Made by a program: the position numbers and the translations under genes. The notes under the pieces are model-generated. The model searched no databases. It was not told the DNA's origin and worked only from the letters and a program-made list of their open reading frames with translations. Shown one piece after another: positions 40,632 to 49,048 of a stretch of 55,247 bases of DNA. Each line of letters opens with the position of its first letter. The first letter of the stretch is position 1. Location: positions 1-55,247 of the forward strand of contig JAAYYY010000038.1 of the NCBI GenBank assembly GCA_012515125.1, in the 5' to 3' direction. Origin of the DNA: Chloroflexota bacterium (GTDB lineage: Bacteria; Chloroflexota; Anaerolineae; Promineifilales; Promineifilaceae).

Positions 40632-41114
40632 ATGAGTACTGAAGCCCCGATCGCACCACGGCCAGCGCCATCCGTTACAGAACGAGAACAGACAAATAAC
40701 GGCGGTCCTGTGAAGACGTGGCAGGTCGTCGTCGGCGTCGTAATCGGCATTGCCCTTCTGGCGCTGCTGGTCTGGTTTATCCTGTGGGCGGCAAACAACC
40801 ACCCGGCAGCCGTGGAAGCCATTCGGGATATTGCCATCATTGCCCTGGCCCTGCAGGCCTGTCTCTTTGGCCTGATCCTGGTTATCATGCTGATTATGCT
40901 CGTCCGGCTGGTGAACATGCTCGAGTTCGAGATCAAGCCGATTCTGGAGAAGACGAACGAGACTGTGGGCATGGTCAGGGGAACGACAACCTTCGTCGGC
41001 CAGAACGTGGTGCGACCGGTGACGAAGGCCACTGCCTACGTGGCCGGCGTGCGTAAAGGATTACAGGTCTTATTTGGCGACCCGCGCCGCAACCTCGACA
41101 GACTAGACGAATAA
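40632..41114 (+). CDS. Hypothetical membrane protein (two TM, YtxH-neighbour type)
   Basis: VVGVVIGIALLALLVWFILWAA and IAIIALALQACLFGLILVIMLIMLV; SD ACAAGGACAAGCC upstream. Confidence 0.65.
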   Translation: MSTEAPIAPRPAPSVTEREQTNNGGPVKTWQVVVGVVIGIALLALLVWFILWAANNHPAAVEAIRDIAIIALALQACLFGLILVIMLIMLVRLVNMLEFEIKPILEKTNETVGMVRGTTTFVGQNVVRPVTKATAYVAGVRKGLQVLFGDPRRNLDRLDE

Positions 41115-41140
41115 GAAGCTGAGTGCAGAGGAGGATTGGC

Positions 41141-41752
41141 ATGAGTGACAGCAATGGAAGCGAGACGGGGGCCTTTCTGGCAGGATTTGTCATCGGCGGG
41201 CTGATCGGCGCGGCGGCAGCGTTGATTATGGCGCCACAATCGGGTGCAGCCACCCGCGCGGAAATTGCCGCACGCGGTGAAGAGCTGCGGCGGACAGGCG
41301 AGCAGCGCCTGCAGGAATATCGCCTGCAGGCCGGGCAGGTCGCCGGCGAGGCGAGACAGAAGGTAGAGGAAACGGCCGGGCAGGTCCAGGAACAGGCACG
41401 CATCGTGCTGGACGAAGGCAAAGCGCGCGTTGATGACGTGCGCTCCAACGTCGCCAGCGCGCTGGACCAGGGTAAGGAGAAGGTCACCGACACGCTGGAG
41501 ACGGCGCAGAGCAAGGTAGGCGGCGCCGCCGGCGCTTTGCGGCGCGAGACCCGCAAGGCCGCCAAAGAGGCTGATGAGACCATCGACGAGATGGCCGAAC
41601 AGGCTAAAGACAAGGTAGAGGCGGCTGAGGAAACGACTGTCGAGACCATTGACCAGGTCGAGGAGAAGGCAGAGCAGGCAACCGAAGACGTCGCCGAGTC
41701 TGTCGAGGACGCCGCCGACGAGGCCGGGGATCGCCTCGAAGGTCAGTCCTGA
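41141..41752 (+). CDS. YtxH-domain / coiled-coil membrane-anchored protein
   Basis: MSDSNGSETGAFLAGFVIGGLIGAAAALIMAPQSGAATR then a long charged amphipathic helix; SD GAGGAGG. Confidence 0.8.
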   Translation: MSDSNGSETGAFLAGFVIGGLIGAAAALIMAPQSGAATRAEIAARGEELRRTGEQRLQEYRLQAGQVAGEARQKVEETAGQVQEQARIVLDEGKARVDDVRSNVASALDQGKEKVTDTLETAQSKVGGAAGALRRETRKAAKEADETIDEMAEQAKDKVEAAEETTVETIDQVEEKAEQATEDVAESVEDAADEAGDRLEGQS

Positions 41753-41785
41753 CCGATCCGCGAGAACCTTAACCGGCTAAAGCGG

Positions 41786-41816
41786 AAAGGCGTCCTCGGC
41801 GAGGGCGCCTTTTTTG
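41786..41816 (+). terminator. Rho-independent terminator after the YtxH gene
   Basis: AAGGCGTCC / GGGCGCCTT stem (one G-U pair) followed by TTTTTT. Confidence 0.85.
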
Positions 41817-41846
41817 CGCCGGATGGTTAAGGGGGACTTAGGTATC

Positions 41847-41875
41847 TTGCCAGGGTGTCTGGCTTTTACAATAAT
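41847..41875 (+). promoter_or_regulatory. Promoter TTGCCA-17-AATAAT (or overlapping TACAAT) next to the rel start
   Basis: -35 41847-41852, -10 41870-41875, ATG at 41884, no clear SD. Confidence 0.5.
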
Positions 41876-41883
41876 GATGGTAT

Positions 41884-44115
41884 ATGGCGAAGACCTCTCC
41901 CATTACGCTCGAAGAATTGATTCAGGCGCTGCCTAAAGGAACTCCCGAGGAGCTGAAGCGACAGATCCGGGAGGCGGCAAAGCTCGTCGCCGATAGCTAC
42001 GGGCCGTGCCGGCGCGCCTCTGGTGAGAGTTGTCTGCAGCATAACCTCGCCGTGGCCCTGATCATTGCCCGGCTGGAGATAAACGACCATACCATAGTCG
42101 GCGCCCTGCTCCACGATGCACTGGAGCAGGAGAGCGGTTTGAGTGAAGCCGATCTCTACCAGCGCTTTGGCCCCCGCGTCGGCAACCTGGTGAGCAGCTT
42201 CCAGAATCTGCGCGCCTTTGCCGAGGACAGCCACCACCGCCAGCATGCCCAGGAAGGCGACGCCGATAAGCTGGAGAAGATCCGTCGGGCGATCCTGGCG
42301 ATGATCGAACAGGACGTGCGCGTCATCCTCGTCCAGCTTGCCGACTGTCTGCAGGAGCTGCGCAAGGCTTCCGCGCTACCGCCACAGAAACGCCACGAGC
42401 TGGCGCTGGAGGTGCAGCAGATCTACGCGCCCCTGGCGAACCGGCTGGGTATCTGGCAGCTCAAGTGGGAGCTGGAAGATCTGGCCTTTCGCTATCTGCA
42501 GCCGGAGCGCTACAAGCAGATCGCCGCACAGCTTGACGAACGGAGGGCGCAGCGCCAGCAGAAGATTGATGCTGCCGCCGCCAGGCTCCAGGCCAGTATC
42601 GACAGCATGGGCTATCGGGGAACGGTTTTTGGCCGCCCGAAGCACATCTACTCCATCCACCGCAAGATGGAGCGCAAGGGGGTCACCCTCGACCAGATCT
42701 ACGACATCTACGCCCTGCGCGTCGTGCTGCACACCGACCACGCCAGCGCCAACGACCAGAACCGGCGCAAGCGCGACGAAGAAGCACGCAATCTCTGCTA
42801 CCAGGTGCTTGGCGTGGTGCATAGCCTGTGGAAGCCGATCGCCCAGGAGTTCGACGACTACATCGCCGCGCCGAAGCCCAACGGCTACAAGTCACTGCAC
42901 ACGGCGGTGATGGACGAAGACGGGCAGACATTGGAGGTCCAGATCCGCACCGACGAGATGGATAAGGAAGCGGAGCTGGGTATTGCCGCCCACTGGGTCT
43001 ATAAGGAAGGCAACGGCAATCCGTCCGCTACCGACGTCAAGCGCATCCACTGGTTCCGCCAGCTCCTGCAAACCCTGCGCGAGGCCAATGAAAACGGCGA
43101 TAGCGCGCAGCTGGAACAGGAGTTTCTGGAAGAACGCATCTACGTCTTCACGCCGCGTGGTGACGTCATCGATCTTCCGGCCGGCGCTACGCCGGTTGAT
43201 TTCGCCTACCAAATCCACACGGAAGTGGGCCACCGCTGCCGGGGCGCCAAGGTCAACGGTAAGATGGTCAGCCTGGATTACCAGCTCAAGTCGGGCGACC
43301 GGGTGGAGATCATGACGGCGAGCCGTGGCGGGCCCAGCCGGGATTGGATGAACGAGAACCTCGGCTATACGCGCAGCGCGCGCACGCGCAGCAAGATCCG
43401 CTCCTGGTTCCGCGAACAGGAAAGGGAGCAGAACATCGAGCATGGCCGGGCGATAGTGGAACGCGAGCTAAAGCGGCTGGGGCTGAGCGATGTCTACACC
43501 ATTGCCGACATTGCCACCGCGCTGCGCCACGACGATGTAGACCAGTTCCTGGCAAAGATTGGCTTTGGCGATATCCAGAGCACGCAGATCGGCGGCGCCA
43601 TTGCCGCACTGCAACAGCGGCTGAGGCCAGACGACGAGCTGCGGCCTCTGCTCGGACGAGCCGAGAGCCCGCCTTCTAAGGGGCTGACGGTCCGGGGCAT
43701 GGGCGGCCTGCACACGAAATTCGCCGGCTGCTGCAGCCCGATCCCACCGGAGCCGATCAAAGGGTATATCACGCGCGGCAAGGGCATTACGGTCCACGCG
43801 GCAAGCTGCAAGACGCTGGAGCACATCACCGAGCTTGAGCGCATTATCGACGTGGAGTGGGGCACCGAGGACGAGACCTTCCCCATCCCGATCGTCGTGC
43901 GCGCCTACCACCGGCCCGGCCTGATCGAAGACATCTCCAATGTACTCAAAGGGCGCAAGATTCACGCGCCCAAGACCAAGAAGACGACGGCCAACAGCGT
44001 GACGACCATCTACATGGTCGCGGAGATCACCGATCTGGCCGAGCTGGAATGGCTATTGGAACGGCTGGACAGAGTGCCAAACGTCTTCGACGTACAGCGG
44101 CAGCGCTGGTCATAG
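41884..44115 (+). CDS. rel: RelA/SpoT-family bifunctional (p)ppGpp synthetase/hydrolase
   Basis: HD-like region VGALLHDALEQ; synthetase GRPKHIYSIHRKMERKGVTLDQIYDIYALRVV; PNGYKSLHTAV; TGS RIYVFTPRGDVIDLPAGATPVDFAYQIHTEVGHRCRGAKVNG; C-terminal ACT-like region. Confidence 0.95.
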   Translation: MAKTSPITLEELIQALPKGTPEELKRQIREAAKLVADSYGPCRRASGESCLQHNLAVALIIARLEINDHTIVGALLHDALEQESGLSEADLYQRFGPRVGNLVSSFQNLRAFAEDSHHRQHAQEGDADKLEKIRRAILAMIEQDVRVILVQLADCLQELRKASALPPQKRHELALEVQQIYAPLANRLGIWQLKWELEDLAFRYLQPERYKQIAAQLDERRAQRQQKIDAAAARLQASIDSMGYRGTVFGRPKHIYSIHRKMERKGVTLDQIYDIYALRVVLHTDHASANDQNRRKRDEEARNLCYQVLGVVHSLWKPIAQEFDDYIAAPKPNGYKSLHTAVMDEDGQTLEVQIRTDEMDKEAELGIAAHWVYKEGNGNPSATDVKRIHWFRQLLQTLREANENGDSAQLEQEFLEERIYVFTPRGDVIDLPAGATPVDFAYQIHTEVGHRCRGAKVNGKMVSLDYQLKSGDRVEIMTASRGGPSRDWMNENLGYTRSARTRSKIRSWFREQEREQNIEHGRAIVERELKRLGLSDVYTIADIATALRHDDVDQFLAKIGFGDIQSTQIGGAIAALQQRLRPDDELRPLLGRAESPPSKGLTVRGMGGLHTKFAGCCSPIPPEPIKGYITRGKGITVHAASCKTLEHITELERIIDVEWGTEDETFPIPIVVRAYHRPGLIEDISNVLKGRKIHAPKTKKTTANSVTTIYMVAEITDLAELEWLLERLDRVPNVFDVQRQRWS

Positions 44116-44134
44116 GGGGGTAAATCCGCAGGCG

Positions 44135-44356
44135 ATGAAAACGCAAGGGATGAAATCACTCGTCCTCTGGTGCCGCTGGCACGACGCGCGGCTGCGGCTG
44201 CAGGGGCGCGACGGCGAGGCTGTGTGGGGAGAGCTGGCTTTCAACGACCGGACAGAGCGTTTTCGCTACGAGTTGGGCGCGCGGCGGCTGACCATCGGCG
44301 CGGGCGAAGGGCAGAGGGCCGTGCAGCTGGACGACATGGGCGTCGAGTCAGACTGA
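44135..44356 (+). CDS. Small hypothetical protein (73 aa)
   Basis: Short same-strand ORF after rel; no recognised family; overlaps the convergent ABC gene end by 9 nt. Confidence 0.4.
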   Translation: MKTQGMKSLVLWCRWHDARLRLQGRDGEAVWGELAFNDRTERFRYELGARRLTIGAGEGQRAVQLDDMGVESD

Positions 44357-46117
44357 GCTGCGGGCCACATCCCCATACTGCTCAAAAATCCGGCGGTAGG
44401 CCGCGTGCTCCTGCATGAGCGTATCGTGATCGCCGACGGCAAAAACGCGTCCTTTGCGCATGAGGACGACCTTATCCGCCCAGCGGATCTGCGAGAGGCG
44501 GTGGGTGATGAGCAGCGTCGTCTGCCGCTCGGCCACACGGGCAATGGCCTGCTGGATCTTGTCCTCGGTGGCGCTGTCTACCGCGCTGGTCGAGTCGTCG
44601 AGGATGAGGATGCTGGGCGCGGTGAGGAAGGCGCGGGCAATAGCCAGCCTCTGCCGCTGGCCGCCGGAAAGGGTGGCGCCGCGATCGCCGACGACGGTCT
44701 CGTAGCCATTGGCAAAGCTCATAATGAAGTCGTGAGCCTGGGCAGCCTGGGCGGCGGCGATAATCTCTTCGCGGCTTGCCTCCGGGCAGCCAAAGGCAAT
44801 GTTCTCGGCGATGGTGCGCGAAAAGAGGAAGATGTCCTGTTCGATAATGGAAATCTGGCGGCGCAGCGCGGCAAGGTCCCAGTCGCGAACGTCCACACCG
44901 TCGACGAGCACCCGGCCCTGATCCACGTCGTAGGTACGGTTGATCAGCTTGGTCAGCGTGCTCTTGCCTGACCCGGTCTGGCCGACGAAAGCTACTGTCT
45001 CGCCCGGCTCGACCTCAAAGCTGACGTCCCGGATAACGTCTGTGCCGTCGACGTAGCCGAAAGTCACGCCGTCGAACTGGATGCGGCCGACCATATCCCC
45101 GGCAAAACCGCCTGCGTTTTCGTCCAGATCCGTCTCGGCCTTGATCAGCTCGAGGATACGGCGGGCGCTGGCGATGCCCGAGGCTACCTGCGAATAGGCC
45201 ATGAGGGAGACGTTCGTCGGGAAGTTGAAGAGCGTCAGCAGGCTGACGTAGGCGACGACGTCGCCAATGGTCAGGGCGCCGCTGCGGAAAAGCAGGAAGG
45301 CGTGGGTAAAGCCGATAGCGTGCGTCAGGCCGAGCAGGAGAATGGGCAGGAAACGCGCCTCGACGCGCCCCTGCTGGACGCGTGCGTCGCGGTAGGCGCG
45401 CGCGTTAAGGCGGAAGCGCTCGATCTCTTCGTCCTCCTGAGCCGCCCCCTTGACTGTCTCGATGCCGTCGATGGACTCGGCGAGGCGGCTGTTGAGGTAG
45501 CCAAAGGAGAGCCGCGCGCGGTCGGTGATGGGATCCAGCACGCGCAGATAGCGGACCAGAGAGAGCACGTAGGTGATCATGAAAAAGAGCGGCGCGAGGA
45601 TGAGCGACGGGTGATAGCTCGGGCCCACCAGCAGCGGCATGATCAGGAAATTGGCTGAGCCGACGACGAGGTTGAAGCCCGGGTTGAGCATACGATTGAC
45701 CTCGCGCACGTCGTTGGTCGCCCGGGCCATAATGTCGCCCACCGACTGCCGGTCGTGAAAATCCATGCTCTTGCCCAGGAGGCTGGTATAGAGTTCTTCG
45801 CGCGTGTCTCGTTCCAGGCGCTGGCCAATAATCTCGCTGGAGAAGTTGCGACCTAGCTGCAGCAATGCCCGCAGTAGCTGGGTGCCGACAATACCCAGCG
45901 CCGCCATCGCAATCGTCTCCATGTCACGGGACTCCAGCAAAGCGTTGAAAGCGATGCCGATAAGGACAGGGCCGGCAGCAGCCAGAGCCGCGTTTCCAAA
46001 GGCGCCGAGGAACATGACGACGACGTACCATTTCTGGCGGCTCACGTGCGAAGCAAGCCAGCGAACCGGCGATGAGCGGTTTGTGTTGAATTCGATAGAA
46101 GCGGTGAACTCAGTCAT
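44348..46117 (-). CDS. ABC transporter, fused permease and ATP-binding protein (exporter type)
   Basis: Walker A VGQTGSGKSTLTKLI, signature TLSGGQRQRLAIARA, Walker B ILILDDSTSAVD, N-terminal TM domain. Confidence 0.95.
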   Translation of the reverse strand: MTEFTASIEFNTNRSSPVRWLASHVSRQKWYVVVMFLGAFGNAALAAAGPVLIGIAFNALLESRDMETIAMAALGIVGTQLLRALLQLGRNFSSEIIGQRLERDTREELYTSLLGKSMDFHDRQSVGDIMARATNDVREVNRMLNPGFNLVVGSANFLIMPLLVGPSYHPSLILAPLFFMITYVLSLVRYLRVLDPITDRARLSFGYLNSRLAESIDGIETVKGAAQEDEEIERFRLNARAYRDARVQQGRVEARFLPILLLGLTHAIGFTHAFLLFRSGALTIGDVVAYVSLLTLFNFPTNVSLMAYSQVASGIASARRILELIKAETDLDENAGGFAGDMVGRIQFDGVTFGYVDGTDVIRDVSFEVEPGETVAFVGQTGSGKSTLTKLINRTYDVDQGRVLVDGVDVRDWDLAALRRQISIIEQDIFLFSRTIAENIAFGCPEASREEIIAAAQAAQAHDFIMSFANGYETVVGDRGATLSGGQRQRLAIARAFLTAPSILILDDSTSAVDSATEDKIQQAIARVAERQTTLLITHRLSQIRWADKVVLMRKGRVFAVGDHDTLMQEHAAYRRIFEQYGDVARSSV

Positions 46118-46221
46118 AATACCTCATCCGCCTGGGCGGCTCGCGCATTATCCCACAGATCGGCGTTCGCGGCAGCCGGACGAAAGTACAGATCTGCCGT
46201 CTCCAGCCGGGTAGGAGGACA

Positions 46222-46731
46222 ATGGTTCTGGGAAAAAGGATTGCGATTATCGGCTCTTCGGGGTCAGGCAAATCGACGCTGGCGCGTACGCTCGGCGTGC
46301 GGCTGGGGTTGCCCGTCGTCCACCTGGACGCGCACTTCTGGCGCGCCGGCTGGGTAGAGACAGACAAAGCGCAGTGGCAGGAGACCGTGCAGGCGCTGGC
46401 GCACGGCGAACGCTGGATTATCGACGGCAACTACAGCAGCACGATGGATATCCGCCTGCCTCTGGCGGAGACGATCATCTTTCTGGATTTCCCGCGCTGG
46501 CTCTGCCTGCTGCGCGTCGTGCGCCGCTGGCTGACTTATCAGGGCCGCAACCGGCCGGATATGGCTCCAGGCTGCCCAGAACGGTTCGACCTTGACTTCT
46601 TGCGCTGGATCTGGAACTACCCGCAGCGCTCGCGGCCGAAGACAGTAGCGCTGTTACGGGAACTGCAGGCGGAAAAGCGGATAGTGTGGCTGCAGTCACC
46701 GGGGGCGCTTAGGCAGTTCCTCGGGATGTAG
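46222..46731 (+). CDS. Adenylate-kinase-like / DNA topology modulation (FlaR-type) P-loop kinase
   Basis: RIAIIGSSGSGKSTLARTLGVRLGLPVVHLDAHFWRAGW; WIIDGNYSSTMDIRLPLAETIIFLDFPRWLCLLRVVRR. Confidence 0.85.
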   Translation: MVLGKRIAIIGSSGSGKSTLARTLGVRLGLPVVHLDAHFWRAGWVETDKAQWQETVQALAHGERWIIDGNYSSTMDIRLPLAETIIFLDFPRWLCLLRVVRRWLTYQGRNRPDMAPGCPERFDLDFLRWIWNYPQRSRPKTVALLRELQAEKRIVWLQSPGALRQFLGM

Positions 46732-46830
46732 TCATGGCGATGGCGTCGGCGCCGCGCGCCCCACTAGCAGTGGAAGCCGTATGTCCGTAGGACACTTTGC
46801 CTCCCTTGGGACGAAAAGACGGGGAAATGG

Positions 46831-47388
46831 TCACAACGTACTCACGTGTCGCACCGTGTAGAGCGGCCCCTCCGGCCGGAGCTGGCTCTCCATCAGATAG
46901 ATCGCCTCGACAGTGAAGGAGGCCGGGGCGACGCCTCTGCCCCAGGGGAGGCGGATCTGGTCATTGGCGCGCTTGACCCGGCCGAGCGTCAGGTGAGGGC
47001 TGAAGGGTTTGCCTTCGGGCTGCCAGCCGAGGGGCACAAGCCGTTGGTCAAGCACCTGTTGCAGAGCGGTGGCGCGCTGCAGGTCGCCGGTCAGGCCGAC
47101 CCAGATCACGCGCGGGCGGCGCTCGTTGGGAAACGCGCCAAGGTGACCAAGCCGCAGGTGAAAGGGGCGGTGCTGGGCAGCTACGGCGTCCAGCATTTCC
47201 GCCAGCTCGCCGAGCCGGCTGATAGGCGTGTCGCCGAGAAAGCGCAGGGTAAGGTGCATGCGGTCGGGCTTAACCCAGGTGACGGCGCGCTCTGGCACGC
47301 GTGGGGCAAGCTCCTGGCTTACGGCGCCGAGCACTTCCTGGACGACGGCCGGCAGGTGGATGGCGATGAAGGCGCGAATGGTGTCCAT
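46831..47388 (-). CDS. thpR: RNA 2',3'-cyclic phosphodiesterase
   Basis: RAFIAIHLP, two 2H motifs HLTLRFLGDT and HLTLGRVK. Confidence 0.93.
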   Translation of the reverse strand: MDTIRAFIAIHLPAVVQEVLGAVSQELAPRVPERAVTWVKPDRMHLTLRFLGDTPISRLGELAEMLDAVAAQHRPFHLRLGHLGAFPNERRPRVIWVGLTGDLQRATALQQVLDQRLVPLGWQPEGKPFSPHLTLGRVKRANDQIRLPWGRGVAPASFTVEAIYLMESQLRPEGPLYTVRHVSTL

Positions 47389-47452
47389 AAGCTGATTGTA
47401 CGGAGGGCGTGCGCGGGAGGCAACGGAAGGCGACGAGGGCTATAATGCGCGC

Positions 47453-47698
47453 ATGGAACAGCTACGAAAACGCATCCGCGAGGCCGGGGAGAGCGGGAGT
47501 TTCTCCGGCGTCGTGCTCGTGCAGCACGGCGGCGAGCTGATTCGCTACGGGCACACGGGCGAAGAAGAGGGTGTCAGCTGCCGTCTGTATCACTATCCGA
47601 AGGAAAATATCTACGTAGCCATCCTGGGAAATCAGAGCTGGCGCGCCGGACATCTGGGCTGGGATATTCGTAATACCATCATGGAGATAACGGCTTGA
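47453..47698 (+). pseudogene. Collapsed serine beta-lactamase-type hydrolase remnant (N- and C-terminal ends joined in frame, catalytic core missing)
   Basis: MEQLRKRIREAGESGSFSGVVLVQHGGELIRYG resembles the N-terminus and YHYPKENIYVAILGNQSWRAGHLGWDIRNTIM the C-terminus of the class C-like family; no SxxK or YxN. TATAAT at 47441-47446. Confidence 0.6.
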
Positions 47699-48129
47699 GC
47701 AGCAACACGACTCCCTTCCCCTTTTGCGACGAGATCCGCGTGCGCTTTCGCGACGTAGATGCGATGGGTCATGTGAACAACGCCGTCTACTTTACCTACA
47801 TGGAGACGGCCCGGAGCGTCCTGTTCCAGCAGTTCTTTGATATCAAGCGGCCAATGGACATCCCAGTCATTCTTGGCGAAACGTCCTGCCGCTATCTGGC
47901 GCCGGTCTATCTGGGGGAAACGGTGCGGGTCTGGATGGGCATCAGCCGCTTTGGTACCAAAAGCTTCGACATCGTCTATCGTCTGGAGGGCGGCGACGGG
48001 CGGCTCGTCGCTACAGGCCACTCGACGATGGTCATGTATGATTACGAGCAGGGACGCACCGTGCCGGTGCCGGAGAGCTTCAAGGATGCGGTGCGCGCAG
48101 CGCAGGGAGACTGGTCGCCTCCGGCCTGA
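47695..48129 (+). CDS. 4HBT-type acyl-CoA thioesterase
   Basis: EIRVRFRDVDAMGHVNNAVYFTYMETARSVLFQQFF hot-dog motif; TTG start overlaps the upstream stop codon (TTGA). Confidence 0.9.
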   Translation: MSSNTTPFPFCDEIRVRFRDVDAMGHVNNAVYFTYMETARSVLFQQFFDIKRPMDIPVILGETSCRYLAPVYLGETVRVWMGISRFGTKSFDIVYRLEGGDGRLVATGHSTMVMYDYEQGRTVPVPESFKDAVRAAQGDWSPPA

Positions 48130-48139
48130 ACAGGGCAAC

Positions 48140-48172
48140 AAAAAGGGCCAGCTACCAGACGGCAGCCGGCCC
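48140..48172 (-). terminator. Rho-independent terminator downstream of the SIMPL lipoprotein gene
   Basis: Minus strand GGGCCGGCT ... AGCTGGCCC followed by TTTTT. Confidence 0.8.
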
Positions 48173-48203
48173 CACACACAGGAGATTAGCTTTTGCTCGG
48201 CGT

Positions 48204-48935
48204 TTACTGGATGGCGAAGGTCACCTGGACCTGGACGCTGTAGCCCAGCTCGCCGGCGCTGATGCTCGCCTCAGCGGCTGCATCCATCGCGCCACCCATG
48301 CCCCGGACCAGCGGGATGCCCGGCTGGGTGATAACCTCGCTGATGTTGACGATCTCGCCCAGGGTCACACCGCTCAGCTCGGCCAGCGATTCGGCGCGGG
48401 CGCGGGCGTTGGCGATAGCTGCGGCGCGCGCCTCATCTTCCAGCGCGGCCGGGTCGGCGACGCGGAAGGAGATGCCGTGGATGTTGTTCGCGCCGGCCTC
48501 GGTCACGGCGCCGATGACGGCGCCGACAGCGTTAATGTCGCGGATGGTCACCGTGACCAGATTGCTGACGCGGTAGCCGGCGATGCCCTCAGGACCGCGC
48601 TCGCCGTAGATCTGTTCCGCCCAGAGGCTGTAGTTGCTCGTGCGGATGTCCCGGGATTCAATGCCCTGCTCGGCCAGCGCCGCCATGATCGCCTCGACCA
48701 GGGCCTCGTTCTGGCTGGTTGCTTCGGCTACAGTGGGGGCAAAGGTCTCTGCGCCAAGCTGGACCTCAGCCGTGTCGGGCGGGCCAAACGCTTCACCCGT
48801 GCCGACGACGGTGATGCCGCCTTCGCCGGCGGTCTGGGCTGCGCCGGGGGAGGCGGCGTTCGGGCTGCAGGCAACGACGGTGAGCAGCAGCGCAGCAAGC
48901 AAGAGGATGGAAAAGAAAGTACGTTTGCGTGACAT
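48204..48935 (-). CDS. SIMPL-domain (DUF541) lipoprotein
   Basis: Lipobox LLTVVAC; ITVVGTGEAFGPPDTAEVQLGAETFAPTVAEATSQN; AIANARARAESLAELSGVTLGEIVNISE. Confidence 0.9.
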   Translation of the reverse strand: MSRKRTFFSILLLAALLLTVVACSPNAASPGAAQTAGEGGITVVGTGEAFGPPDTAEVQLGAETFAPTVAEATSQNEALVEAIMAALAEQGIESRDIRTSNYSLWAEQIYGERGPEGIAGYRVSNLVTVTIRDINAVGAVIGAVTEAGANNIHGISFRVADPAALEDEARAAAIANARARAESLAELSGVTLGEIVNISEVITQPGIPLVRGMGGAMDAAAEASISAGELGYSVQVQVTFAIQ

Positions 48936-49048
48936 GGTTCGTTTACCTCACTTATCTGACGATCCGGCGCCCATTGTCGCGCCTTCAACCATATAGACGC
49001 CGGCCGTTCGCCGTTTGTTCCCGCGAATTTCCGCTATAATCGGCAACC

